From the NCBI GenBank assembly GCA_010645155.1, contig CM021312.1, forward strand, positions 6,849,698 to 6,913,697: 64,000 nucleotides of DNA, written 5' to 3'. This document shows positions 1-11,100 of this stretch, in pieces. Position 1 is the first letter of the stretch. Every line of letters starts with the position of its first letter. The notes below the pieces were generated by a model. That model saw nothing but the letters and a program-made list of their open reading frames with translations. It did not search any database and was not told the origin of the DNA. The DNA comes from Tigriopus japonicus. Lineage: Eukaryota > Arthropoda > Copepoda > Harpacticoida > Harpacticidae. A program made the translations under genes and the position numbers.

Positions 1-320
1 AATTGTTCAATGAAATATTCTCCGACAATTTGGAGGATGTAACATAAGTTTTTGTGTTAATGAAAAAGATTTCACGTCACACTTTCAGGGTTTTTCAGGT
101 ATTTTTCTTTAAAACTCTGAAGCCAACATGTTATGCCAAGTTGTGGAATCGACGAGATGTTCCTTGATTTGAAATTTATATTGTTTAAGTTTAAAACAAC
201 GGAAAAGTAAATCTAGATATTTCGTGCCTTCAAACTGAAACCCATCGAAGACCGCAGAAAAAGGCAAAACCCAATTTGAGCAATTTTGGCAACACTTTGC
301 ATGTCTCACTTGGTCTCAAG

Positions 321-1028
321 TAGTGATGGGGGGCAAACAAGAGATTGGGCAAGCTGTATTGGGACAATGCTTGGGCTTGCTGAAGCTTGGCATAGCTTGG
401 GTGCTTGTACAAGTGCTTTTCCCAGCTAACAGGTTTGCCAAATTTGCTATGAACGAAGAATAAACTTGCCATCCGAATTTCACTAAACCAGGCTGATTCA
501 GCTAAATAGGGCCCATACCTTTGAAAGGATGTATTTTTTAAGAAAATTACACACTTCAATTCTCTCACATGGGGAAATGCAAAATATTTCGAGAATACTA
601 AAAAAGATTTGGCATTTTACTTTTTCATGCCGGCAACTCTGAGTAAACGAGATTGTTCTGGAAGTGTGACTTCTAAATCTCGGTCTTGATTAGCCTCAAA
701 AGTGCATTCATGTGTGGCCTAGAACCGAAACAAAAAAAACCATAGTTTTGCAAATGCTATCCAAATTGAAATATTTTTTTGTATCACTTCCACTATTTAT
801 TGCTGAATTATTAAGGCCAAAAGATCATCGAAAATGCAACTTGACATTCTTTTCTTCCAAGTCACACTGAAAGTATCTTAACTCTTCAAAGATCAACTGC
901 CGGCAACTGCATCTTCCAATGTTCCTTGAGCTTGGGAAGTGTATTGGTGTATTGCCCAAGTAATGCTTGTCAACAACTTGTTCTTGGGTGTTTGTGATGA
1001 CTCATTACTTGCCCAAGTCACATCACTA
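321..1028. mobile_element. non-autonomous hAT-like element with 8-bp target duplication
   Basis: The element starts TAGTGATGGG and ends with the inverted CATCACTA. Inside both ends lies a TTGGGCAAG-type motif in opposite orientation. The 8 bases just outside are GTCTCAAG at 313-320 and again GTCTCAAG at 1029-1036, a perfect duplication of the length hAT transposases make. No transposase-like frame is visible inside the 708 bp, so it would depend on an enzyme elsewhere. Short frames inside are not considered genes. The superfamily call rests on duplication length and the TAGTGATG terminus. Confidence 0.75.
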
Positions 1029-1036
1029 GTCTCAAG

Positions 1037-2963
1037 TCGGAATCAAGACCAGCGAGACTTTCATTGTATTGGTCTGGTCTCATACTGTATGATACATTGC
1101 TGGTATCAGCCCCATCAGTAATTTAGATCCCCTTTTAAAGATCTAATTTTTTTCGTAGACTAGGGTTTAGACTTCAACTCACGAAGTGGTCGCAGTCGTA
1201 TCGGGAGTTTATTCTTTGTACAAACACAAGCTTCAGTTAAGAAATAGAAGCATTCGAGACTTACATGTGGCTGGCTTTATTGAGCATAAAAATCATCACA
1301 CGGTTTTGGATTTTGACTCCTCAGAAATGTGATCCTTGGACTCTGAATCTGATCGCCCACTAATTTTGGTAAATTCTTGGACTTCGTTTCTTGTTCACGG
1401 TACGCGGAACGCATTTAATGAGAAAGAATTAATATAGCGAAAAAGATAATCATTGTCTGACGTTTCAAAAAAGAAGTGAGAGGATCTATGCGGATATGTT
1501 GGATCGTAAAGCGGACATCACTAATAAAAAATCGGACAAACAAGCACAAGCGCACTTCAGGAATGGTTTATAATACTATGATGAATTATTTTATCCATTC
1601 GAAACTCAAAGGTGCTTACATCAATGTCATGAGGCCCCGTTTGCTTGGGTGTTTCAGTGCTTTTGTTCTTTTTTTTGCTTTAAATAATGATATTTTAGGG
1701 TAGAAAACTACATACTTGTCAGATGTATACCATGTTAACAAATCTATTTAAAAAAGCACTTAGTAAATGAGTTGTACATGGATTTAAAACCTATCATTTT
1801 TTGTGCATATCAGTGGTCTATATGGAGCAAAAGCGTCGACAAGCTTCACCACCAGCTTACATCGGGAAAGAGACAATGCATTCGGGAACAAACAAACCTT
1901 CCAATATTTCTATTTTATGTTGCTGTTTTCGGCTGAACATCAAAAACAACGCACACTTTATTTATTAACCTTAACTTTTGCATGACGAGGGCATGTGCAG
2001 TGCTCGCTGGCATTGACGGATGTCTACGCTTTCGGCCCATAACGAGTATCAACCAGGGTCGGGTCAATTGCTTGATAGATGTACTTAGAGACGCTCACCT
2101 TCTATGACGCTCACAATAAAGCGTCTCTAGATGTATTTAATTACATTTACAAATACTTCGTCGAACAATATTATTAATTAATTACTATAACAAGTACATC
2201 GTCCAAAACTGTAATTGACTTCAGTTACAATTACATGACAATTACATGTCAATTAAATTTTTGCATCTTTTACACCTTTTTGTCTTCCCAAAACGATGAA
2301 AGATAAACAGATCTGCCATTATTATCCCAGTAATGATGCACCAACTGGCAAATTATAACGCCTGAAAGGTCCATATGAAAGAGTGTTTTACCAAAACTAA
2401 AAGCTTTGGAACGAGCTAAAATATCAAAAGTATTATCCCATCAAGCACATGGTATATTTTTCTTCTTCAGAAGCACAAACTTTACATCTATATCAAGAAT
2501 GACGATTTTTTAAAACTTTATTTATGCAGTGCTTGTCAGCCTTTGGTTGTGAAAGACTTTACCTCCTGATCCATAAATTATGTTCAAAATTATGTTCTAT
2601 GTTCATACAATTACATGGCCCAAAATTATTATCGTTATTAATCATTACGTTTACTGCAAATATACACAAAGGGTAAAAGAGACACGTAACTAAAAAGTTA
2701 GTCGATTTAAAATGAGTGAATTATGCAATAAATTACAATGACATGTCATTGTAATTGCAACTTCCCATCCTTAGTGTCAAGAAACGCACTAAAAATTTAA
2801 AATTTAAAAGTCCCTATCGGTTGAGGTTTGTAAGCCCGGTTAGGGTCACCCTGTTTGTTTGTTTTGTTTACGATTCTCCCTTTGTTTTGATGCCTAACCA
2901 AAGACCAAACTTGATGTCCATCTCTTTCTTGTCCGGAACCGCGCCCAAAACCCGCATTTCTCC
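1037..2963. other. intergenic, AT-rich, no gene recognised
   Basis: Only short frames without recognisable domains are present. The stretch 2130-2760 is rich in TGTAATTAC-type words on both strands and includes a palindromic ATGACATGTCAT core near 2740-2755. This looks like degenerate transposon-end sequence, but I could not pair clean termini with a target duplication. The 200 bp before 2964 should contain the TADA3 promoter and 5' UTR; no clear TATA element was identified. Confidence 0.5.
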
Positions 2964-5696
2964 ATGAAACACAAAGCCAAAGGCGCGCCCGCGGCCTCTT
3001 CCGCCAAATCCGGTGGCGGGAAAGGCGGAGCCGCCGGACCCGCCAAAGGGAAAGGCAAAGGAGCCGGAGCCAGCGCGTCCGCGTCCGCCAGTCAGAGCAA
3101 CAATGCCGCCACCGCCGCCGCCGGAGGAGCGGGGTCGAACACCGCGTTTGATTTGTCTGACACGCCGTTGAGCTTGCCGGATTTCACGCCCCCCTCGGTG
3201 AGCGCCCACGAAGAATGGGTGCCGCGGTATCACGCCCTCCTCAAGCGGGATGAGAACGGATCCGGAGCCAACGGACCGCCTCTGGGCGTGGAAGAGGTGG
3301 ACACGCTGCAACTCGAGTTGGAAGCTATGCTGACTAACACTCGGGTTCGACGCAATGCCATCGAACGTGAACTCCAATATGTCACGCATTTGGAGAAGTA
3401 TAAAGGATCAGCGGCCGCCGATTTACGGGCTAGCGGCAAAAAAAAGGTGGGTGATTCAGTTCGAGTCATTTCGAACTTTACATACGGGCATGAGCATATA
3501 AGGGATCGTGGGAAAGAAGTGACAACTAAATACTAGCGACATTGGCTCCTTGAGTAGTTAATTGCAAAAAGACAACGAACCAAGAGGCCCGCCTAGATCA
3601 TAGAATAGGCCAATGGGAGCTTTCACGTAAGGGCTTAAGCATCTCTTTTCGTGAAATTTCGATCACCGGATCGATTTTCATTTCTTCGATATCTTTCGAA
3701 AAATTTCAAAATTGAATTCCGTGTAAACCTGAACTCCTTGGGTTCAATAGTGGCAACGACTAACGCGTGAATTTTCTAAAAAGCTCAACCAGTCTACCCC
3801 TTTCTCCCATGAGCTTCTTTATTTTGCACCAAAACCTAGACAAGATGGAACGGGAAGACCCGTAACTCAAGGGTGGACATGGGCGAAATTAGGGCACTTT
3901 TTCTTTTAGTTGCTTTTGCTCGCGGTAAAACTTCATCCTAAAAGTTAATGTTTCATTGCTCTTTTGCACTACCGGAGTATAATGTCCCTTTTCTTTGCGA
4001 TCGCCTTAATCCAGTATGCTAGTTGCTTTATTACAAAACTGCATACCAACTTGCATACTTTTTTCTCACAAGACATAATTTGGAACGTCAATGAAGCATC
4101 TCCGACTAATTTATGGTTTCCAAATCCAACAGTATAAGAAAAAGTAACCTAGCTTTGCCCATAGGCTTGTTTAAGAGCAAATGCCCCTGCAAGATCTTGT
4201 GAAATTTGATGTGCCGTAAACAGGAATAGGATCACCGTAAGATTCAGTTTGCCGCTGAGACGGGGATCTATAAGCACCCCTTTTGATGTAATCATGACAA
4301 CAATTATGGATTTCTAAACAATAGATTGAGATGGACCGACCAAGATAAAGTCGATTTGGTACATTAGAAAAGAGGAAAACGGGTCTGTTTCGCGGTCACA
4401 GCATAGTTCAAATATAATGGAAATTAAAGATTTCCTTGGAATGAACCCCAGACTTAATTAAAGCGTTATTAGCGTAGCTCCTGAAGGAACAACATTTTTG
4501 TTCTCAACTTTGGTTTTAAGTCAGGAGCACAATCAATTCGGAGGAAATTGAATAAGTTGTGGCTTTTCTTCGTTTTAGGGCGGAGGTCCGGCTTCTCCCG
4601 GGAAACGTGGAGCCGCTTCAGGTTCGATGGGTGGGCGTGAAGGGGCAAAGCGGTTCAAGACCGCGGGAAAACCCATGGGCGACAAGTCGAACACAGTGTT
4701 GACGTTGCCCAAGATCAAGAACGAGCAATCCGTGCCCACGTTTGACCCGTTACAAAACGAACAGATCCGTCCTTTGAACGATACGGCTAAACCGCCCTTA
4801 CCCAAGAATGAGACGCCCAATCGATTTTGGGCTTTTGTGGAGCCGTATTGCGCACCCATCACTCCTGAGGATATCAAGGTAAGACTCATGTTTTTATTCT
4901 TGGCTGGGCATATAAAAAATTAACACGTTTTATGTCCTCGTAGTTATTAGAAGACTTAATCAAGACGCACCAAGACATGTCCGAATATCACAAGATTCCA
5001 CCTCTGGGTCAACATTACACCCAGTTGTGGGCCAAAGAAGATATGGAAAACGAGCGGATCAAGAGCTCGACTCTAAATGAAACCAACGGTGACAGTTTGC
5101 CCAATGCGGATGAGCTTCTCATGCCCAAGAATGAACCCGGACCCGAAGAAGCGCCTTTTGGGGAGCTCACCCAAAGACTCGTGGCGGGATTGATGGAAGA
5201 GAGCGTCATGACCTCCATCGACGATTCCATGGAAGCGGCCAAAAAGGCCGGTTTGGAGAACCAGGACCACTTGGGCAAAGCCAATCTCATCAAATCCCTC
5301 AATGTCTCGAATGCCGATTCGTTGGAAGCTCGGGTTCGGAAAGAATTGGAGGATCAAGGCATCCTGGATCCCAATGACAACGATTCCGTTCCACCTCAGG
5401 AAGGAGACAGTGATGAGATTCTGGAAGAACTTAAGCGTTGCCAAACGGAACTCAAAGCCGTGTCTTCGCACAATTTGAACCAATTGAAGCGACTCCTGAA
5501 GTGTGCCAAAGAAGAGATGATCCGGCAAGAATTGCGAAATAAACTTCAAAAAGCAGACGAAGAAGTGATGGAAGCCTATCAAAAGATCTCCGTGGCCCGT
5601 TCCAAGAAGAAATCCCCTAATAAAAAAGAACGGGAACAGGCTTGGAAAGCCTTGAAAGAGCGCGAGATCGTACTCAAAGAGCTCGAATCCGTTTAA
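2964..5696 (+). CDS. TADA3: transcriptional adapter 3 (ADA3), SAGA/ATAC subunit
   Basis: ADA3 bridges the GCN5-ADA2 acetyltransferase module to the rest of the SAGA and ATAC coactivator complexes in the nucleus. Model: exons 2964-3446, 4579-4878 and 4944-5696, all joins in phase 0 with GT-AG introns, giving 511 residues. The start is the first Met, followed by a Lys/Gly/Ala-rich low-complexity leader. Recalled family signatures appear in order: an EEVDTLQLELEAML segment in exon 1, NRFWAFVEPYCAPIT in exon 2, then HKIPPLGQHYTQLWAKED, PFGELTQRLVAGL, and a C-terminal coiled coil ending QAWKALKERE. The last exon covers the ADA3 C-terminal domain that contacts ADA2/GCN5. The only odd part is the long Ala/Gly-rich N terminus, probably lineage-specific. 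A polyadenylation signal follows at 5802. The gene converges with MUTYH. Confidence 0.95.
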
Positions 5697-5801
5697 CAGA
5701 GGTCGAGAATCGGTCTATGTACAAAATTGTCACGTAATTTCCCGTTTGACACGCAATTTCTTTTTTCCCGTAAGCATCTTATCATCTCATTAAAGGAGGC
5801 A

Positions 5802-5807
5802 AATAAA
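5802..5807 (+). terminator. polyadenylation signal of TADA3
   Basis: AATAAA lies 106 bases after the TADA3 stop codon. The remaining 455 bases to the convergent MUTYH stop are AT-rich and hold no recognisable gene. Confidence 0.6.
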
Positions 5808-6262
5808 GTATGATGTACAAGCGTGAAGTATATTTCACTTCAAGCAATTCGATTTTTAATTATTTTAATCATATAAACATCATGAAGGGTAATCTGTAAT
5901 CATTCTAGAAAAACGGGATACTCCCTTCACTTTGGTGCAATAGTAGAGATTTGCCAGTTTCGGAAAAGGTGACATTAAATATGGCTTCCTCCAACCAGAT
6001 GCCTTGCCACGTGGAAAAACATCGGGCTTCAATTTTTGTATATATACGAGAGGTAAAACACGTTTAAAGGTATTTTATTATGAGGTAGATGTAAGGTTAA
6101 TAATATATTGTTTATGGATCGAATGCTGATTATTTAGATAAGTTTATCTAAAGTTAAATGCCACTGAAGAGTTATATTCAAATGTTTTATAGCTTTTAAT
6201 CAAATACGATTTGTCTCAACTCCATAGTAAAGTCTTATCAAAATAGAAATGAGATTACATGA

Positions 6263-7976
6263 TCATGAATTATTAGCTTGAATGGGCAGTTCTTGTTTTG
6301 ATTTCTTTCCAAAGAAACTTGATATCGTTTTCTGTCCCTTCAAGGGCGAATCTCGGGCTCGTTTCAAAGATTTGTCCAAACACTTGAATACCTTTTTCAT
6401 GGCTGTAGAAATAGGCGAGGTCAACAAGTCTTCTTGGGTCAACCACTGAAAGCGTTGATACTTGTTTTCGTCAAATTCGATCACTAACTCCATGTCAGCT
6501 TTGATGGAGCACGACCAGACGCGATAACTTTGCTTGATATGCGAGAATTGGTGGCCAATGGAGTCCACATCTTTAACCTGGTCAAATTTGGTACCGCTTA
6601 AATGTAACTTGAGCAATTCTTTCACTCGATTCGGGGTCAATTTTTGATCGGGATCGTCCAGGGGAAAACTTGGAAACTCCAAAAGATTGGCCAATAGTCC
6701 GGTTTTCGGACGTTGGAACATCAGGTATTCAGTTTGGTCACTGGACTTGGCTTTCCTAGTGACGATGCAAACCAAAGAGGTTTCATCTCGAACCTTGGTC
6801 TTTTGACTTTTCCTGGGATAATTCTGAACACCGATATCCAACGAAAAGGCTTCCTTGGGCAAGCACAGCGAACAATCTAAACGCGAATGATCAAAACTAA
6901 GTTAGGAATGAAATCATTGTGAGTCGATCGATGATTCAAGTTTTTACCGGAATTTGAGTCGATGTCTTCGATATCTTTAACTTCAGTCTTTTTGAGTCGA
7001 TTCGTCAGCTTGCTTGTATTTTCGTCCCTAGAACGTTGGACATCGGCAAATGCCAAGCAAAGATCGGCCACTGGGCATTGATGGCACAATGGGTTTTTGG
7101 GAGTGCACACGGTGGCACCCAGTTCCATGAGGGCCTGGTTGAAATCGCCTGAGCATGATTTTGGTACCAAAGTGTTGGCATTCGTCCAGATGGATTCGAT
7201 TGTACTCTAAAAATACCATATCTCCCAGATTAACAAACAAACTATCAAGCTGGATTAAAAAATTCTTTTAGAAACGTTCTTTCGTTAAGGTTTTGAATGG
7301 CTCCGAACATTTCTTCTCAAACTCTACCATGACTTGGCTCATGTATGAGGACCATTTTCTCGTGTCTTTCTTAACCTACCTGAGCCGTCGAATCGGCGCC
7401 TATTTTGCGCATCCGCGAAATCACTCGGATAACGTTGCCATCAACCAGACCTGTGGGCTCTCCAAAAGCAATACTACCGATAGCAGCGGCAGTATATCGA
7501 CCAACACCCGGTAATTGTGTCATGAGCTCTTGGGAGGTCTGAGGAATTTGCCCTCCAAGACTATCGACCACTTTCAAAGCTCCTTCTCGGAGTCTTCGAC
7601 CTCGAGAGTAATATCCCAGACCAGACCACATTTCATTGACTTCGTCCAACGAGGCCTGACTCAAAGCCAACACATTGGGCCACTTGGCCATCCATTTCTG
7701 GTAGTAATCAATCACTGTGGCTACTTGGGTTTGTTGGAGCATAATCTCCGAAACCCACACGGCGTAACCCCGAATATTAGGGTCTTTCTCACTCTTGGCG
7801 ATGGTTCTCCAAGGGAGTTGCCGTTGGTGATGATCATACCAGGCCAATAGAGCTTCTCGACACCTGGTCACTTCACTTGACGAGAAAAAATGCGAATCAC
7901 AACGAGTCTGTAAGGTCTTTTTTCTGGACATGACGGTTTGGCTGAAAGGAAAGGGCATTGATCGGTGGAATTGCAT
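6263..7976 (-). CDS. MUTYH: adenine DNA glycosylase MUTYH
   Basis: MUTYH removes adenine mispaired with 8-oxoguanine in base-excision repair. Exons on the minus strand are 7976-7380, 7206-6948 and 6876-6263, with consistent phases, giving 489 residues. The N-terminal catalytic domain has the [10 protein letters not shown] helix with the catalytic Glu, a helix-hairpin-helix [12 protein letters not shown], and the catalytic Asp in VDGNVIRV. The iron-sulfur loop is complete: C-x6-C-x2-C-x5-C in [17 protein letters not shown]. The last exon carries the NUDIX-like 8-oxoG recognition domain ([32 protein letters not shown]). Near the C terminus QKTISSFF fits a PCNA-interacting peptide, in the same place as the PIP-like motif of human MUTYH. 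The start is the first Met of the frame; MSRKK, 15 residues later, is an alternative. RSF1 lies immediately upstream on the same strand. Confidence 0.95.
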
Positions 7977-7993
7977 GATGATATTAGGATTGT

Positions 7994-7999
7994 TTTATT
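7994..7999 (-). terminator. putative polyadenylation signal of RSF1
   Basis: AATAAA on the minus strand lies about 140 bases past the RSF1 stop and only 18 bases before the MUTYH ATG. RSF1 transcripts that end here would run into MUTYH. A pyrimidine-rich tract ending in AG lies just upstream (about 8013) and could serve as a splice acceptor for the MUTYH 5' end. Confidence 0.45.
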
Positions 8000-8137
8000 G
8001 ATTTGGGTAATACTACTTAAAACAAAAAGGCTGAATTCAAATAAGAACTGGGTTCAACGAGCACACATTATTGGGAAAGGGTAGTAGATATATGTATGTG
8101 TTTGGTTGTGTATACGGTCCATCAAGTTATGTGATTA

Positions 8138-11100
8138 TTAATCGGAATCGTCCTCCTCGTCATCATCGAGTTCGGGCTCGGATTGGTAGTCTTCCATTTC
8201 CGTGTCCGTGTCATCCACTCGTTTTTTCCTTCCACCTTTCTTTTTCTTGGACGATGAAGATGACGAGGCTTTGGGTCTGCGAAGTGGCACGTCACTTTCG
8301 TCATCGGATTCCTCCCATTCGAATTGGATTTTCTTGCCTCGGGTTTTGCGTTGAGCCGAGGAGTCACTCAGGATCTTTTGTTTCTTCTTGCTGATGCTGG
8401 CCTCGAAATCTTCGTCGTCTTCTTCCGAGCTGAGCGAATCGTATTTCCGACGAGATTTCTTCTTGCTGGAGGTGGAACTCTTCTTTTTCTTCTTACTCCC
8501 GTACTCCTCTTCGTCATCTTCCAGAGAGATCTCAGAGTCCCAGGAGTCGTCGTTTTTCTTCCGCTTCTTTTTCCTCTTGGACGAATCGTCTTCTGAGTCG
8601 GATCCGTCAAAGACAAAGTCCTCGTCGTACATGACCTTCCGATTGCGATTGGATTTGCGGGTGGCCGCTCGGGAAGACTTCTTTCGGGATGAGGTTCCGA
8701 GGCCTCCATCGTCACTAGAAACTGCGTCATCCAGAAATTCCTCTTCGTCCTCGTCCTCATCTTCCTCTAACGAGATTTCACTGGCTACGAAATCTGACCC
8801 ACTGTCTCCATCCCCGTCATCGGATGAGGAGAGGGCTCCAAATTTCTTGTTCTTCTTCGCCTTTTTCTTGCCTTTGGCAGACGGAATCTCTTTTTGGATT
8901 TCCATCTTTATGGGCTGGGGAACATCTGATGGGGGACCTGCCTCGTTTCCGTCTTCACCGTCATCGTCGCCGTCGTCTTTATCTTTCGTCTTCGAGGAGC
9001 CTTCCTCGTCCTCTTCGTCGTCGTCCGCTCCAAGAATGTTGGACATGTCCTTCCCACGACCAAGTCCAGATTGACCCGTGGAAGATTTCGGTTGTTCAAC
9101 ATCCTCATCTTCTTCATCTTCTTCTTCCCCAACATCGCCTTCTTCTCCATCTGGAGCTGCAGCTTCGACACCTTTGCCTTTGGCAGCCGGAAGGTAGACG
9201 ACCTCGTCGGCGATGGCAGAGCGAATCATATCGTCGTAGGCCTTGAGGGAGTAGGACACGTTTCGAGTGGCTCTCCTTCGGCCATCTTTCACGGGCTCTT
9301 CTTCGGATGACGAGCTTTCATCCGAGGAACTGCCCGAACTCGAACCCGAGAACGAATCGTCACTTCGATGGCGCTTTCGAGGGACTTGTCGACGTGGTTG
9401 GTTCTCTGACTTGGTTTTGTTGGCCGGTTTCTTCGCCCCACTGTTGGCGGCTTTGGGGGGTAGGATATTTGAGAGTGACATGGAGACGAAGGCCAAACGC
9501 TCCTTGCGTTTTGTGTCGGCATCTTTCTTCTTGAGGAGAACTTCGAAACTGACGAGATTCTCCTCCAATTTGGTGAGGAGCACCGCGTGTTGGCAATTGG
9601 GGCAGAACCAAGAGCCTTCCGGGATCACCATGAGACTCGGTCGAAGACAGGAGGCGTGCCATCCATCGTCACATTTGTCGCACAACAAGATCCATTCGGG
9701 ATGATCGCGTTTGTTGCATTTCTTGCAGGCCCAATTGTCATCGGAATCGTCCTCTTCGGATTCGGAGTCAACCGCTCGGACGGTCTCGACGGATTCGGTT
9801 TTGCGTTGCTTCTTTCTGCGTTTCTTGCCTTTGGTGGCAGTTCTGGCGTGTTGAATGGGTTGAGCTTCGCCATCAGGTACATCGGATTCACACGAGAACT
9901 CGTGATCCGAGTGGAACAGGACTTCATCCTGGTCGTCATCGTCATGATCACCGTCGTCAAGATCTTCATCATCCTCTCCTTCCAGACCTTCGTCGTCGCT
10001 ACTGCCGGAGGAGAACTTGGCGAATTCTCGGAGATTCTCTTCACCTCGCTTCTTCTTCTTTTTCTTCCTTCGTTTCCGTTTCGCTGTGGTTTTGTTTCCT
10101 TCGCCTCCTTCGTCTTCGTAATCCTCATCCGATGTCTCCGCTTTGCCCCTTTTCCGAGTTTTGGCCATTTCACGCTCAAATTCCCGTCCCATCGCTCTGT
10201 ACTTGTCCAAACGGCTTTGTTCCCTCTCGGCTTTTCTCCGCATCTTCTCTCTGAAATCGTCCAAAGCATCTTCTTCCTCCTTCTGGCGTCTTTCGGCTTC
10301 ACGGATTCTTAAGGTGGCAATTCGACTACTCGTTCGTCGAGAAGACCTCACCGTGGGCTCGTCCTCATCCTGTTGAGGCTCGTCATTTTTCTTGGAGAGA
10401 TTCTTGTTGTTGTTCTTTTTCTTGGGCGTTTTCTTGTCCTCTTTCGTATCACATGAGGCATTTTCGTCGTCTTTGCCATTTGATTTCTGCGCTTCATCCT
10501 CTTTGCCTCTCTTTGGTTTGGGCTCATCCCCATCTTTTTCATCCTCTTTCTTCATTTCTGTCGGCTCGGGTTCATCTTGTTCTTCCTGGGTGGTATCCTT
10601 CGTAGATTCTAAATGGCCTCGTTTCACGGGTTTGGGTTCACTCTCATCCAGCTTTTGCTCTTTTTGTTCTCCATGATCGACGCCGTTGCTATTGCTATCT
10701 TGGTCATTGTCCGGATTCCGAGCTAGATTGTCCACCCCACTACCGAAGCCACGAAACACAATCAAAGGCTCTTCAATCACCTGGTCATCGTCTTCATCCT
10801 CTTCTCGTACCAAATCTGGTGCATCTTTATTGTCCACGCCATTGCCTTGACCCACCACCATCATGGTAGGCTCAGTCACAACAACGGCTTCGGTATCAGC
10901 CAATTTCAGCTTCTTCTCGGTTCCGTTGGTGCTTTCCGCCTCTAAAGGACGCTTCATGTGACGATCATCTTTCGATATGAGACTCTCAATGCTATAATGA
11001 GAATTTTTTGGCAGGCTCGGAGCAGGCGGGACTGGAGGCGTGGATACAGCCGGCGCCGCCACAATTGAAGGCGGAGCAGGGGCGGGAACGGGATCCGGAT

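Noticed and set aside
2868..3389. 173-codon minus-strand frame over TADA3 exon 1
   Set aside because: Gly-rich translation of the reverse of an Ala/Gly-rich exon; the plus-strand gene explains the open frame.
8324..10676. Long open frames on the strand opposite RSF1 (for example 9587-10312 and 8388-9074)
   Set aside because: They are antisense shadows of the acidic and lysine-rich RSF1 codons, with biased composition and no domains.
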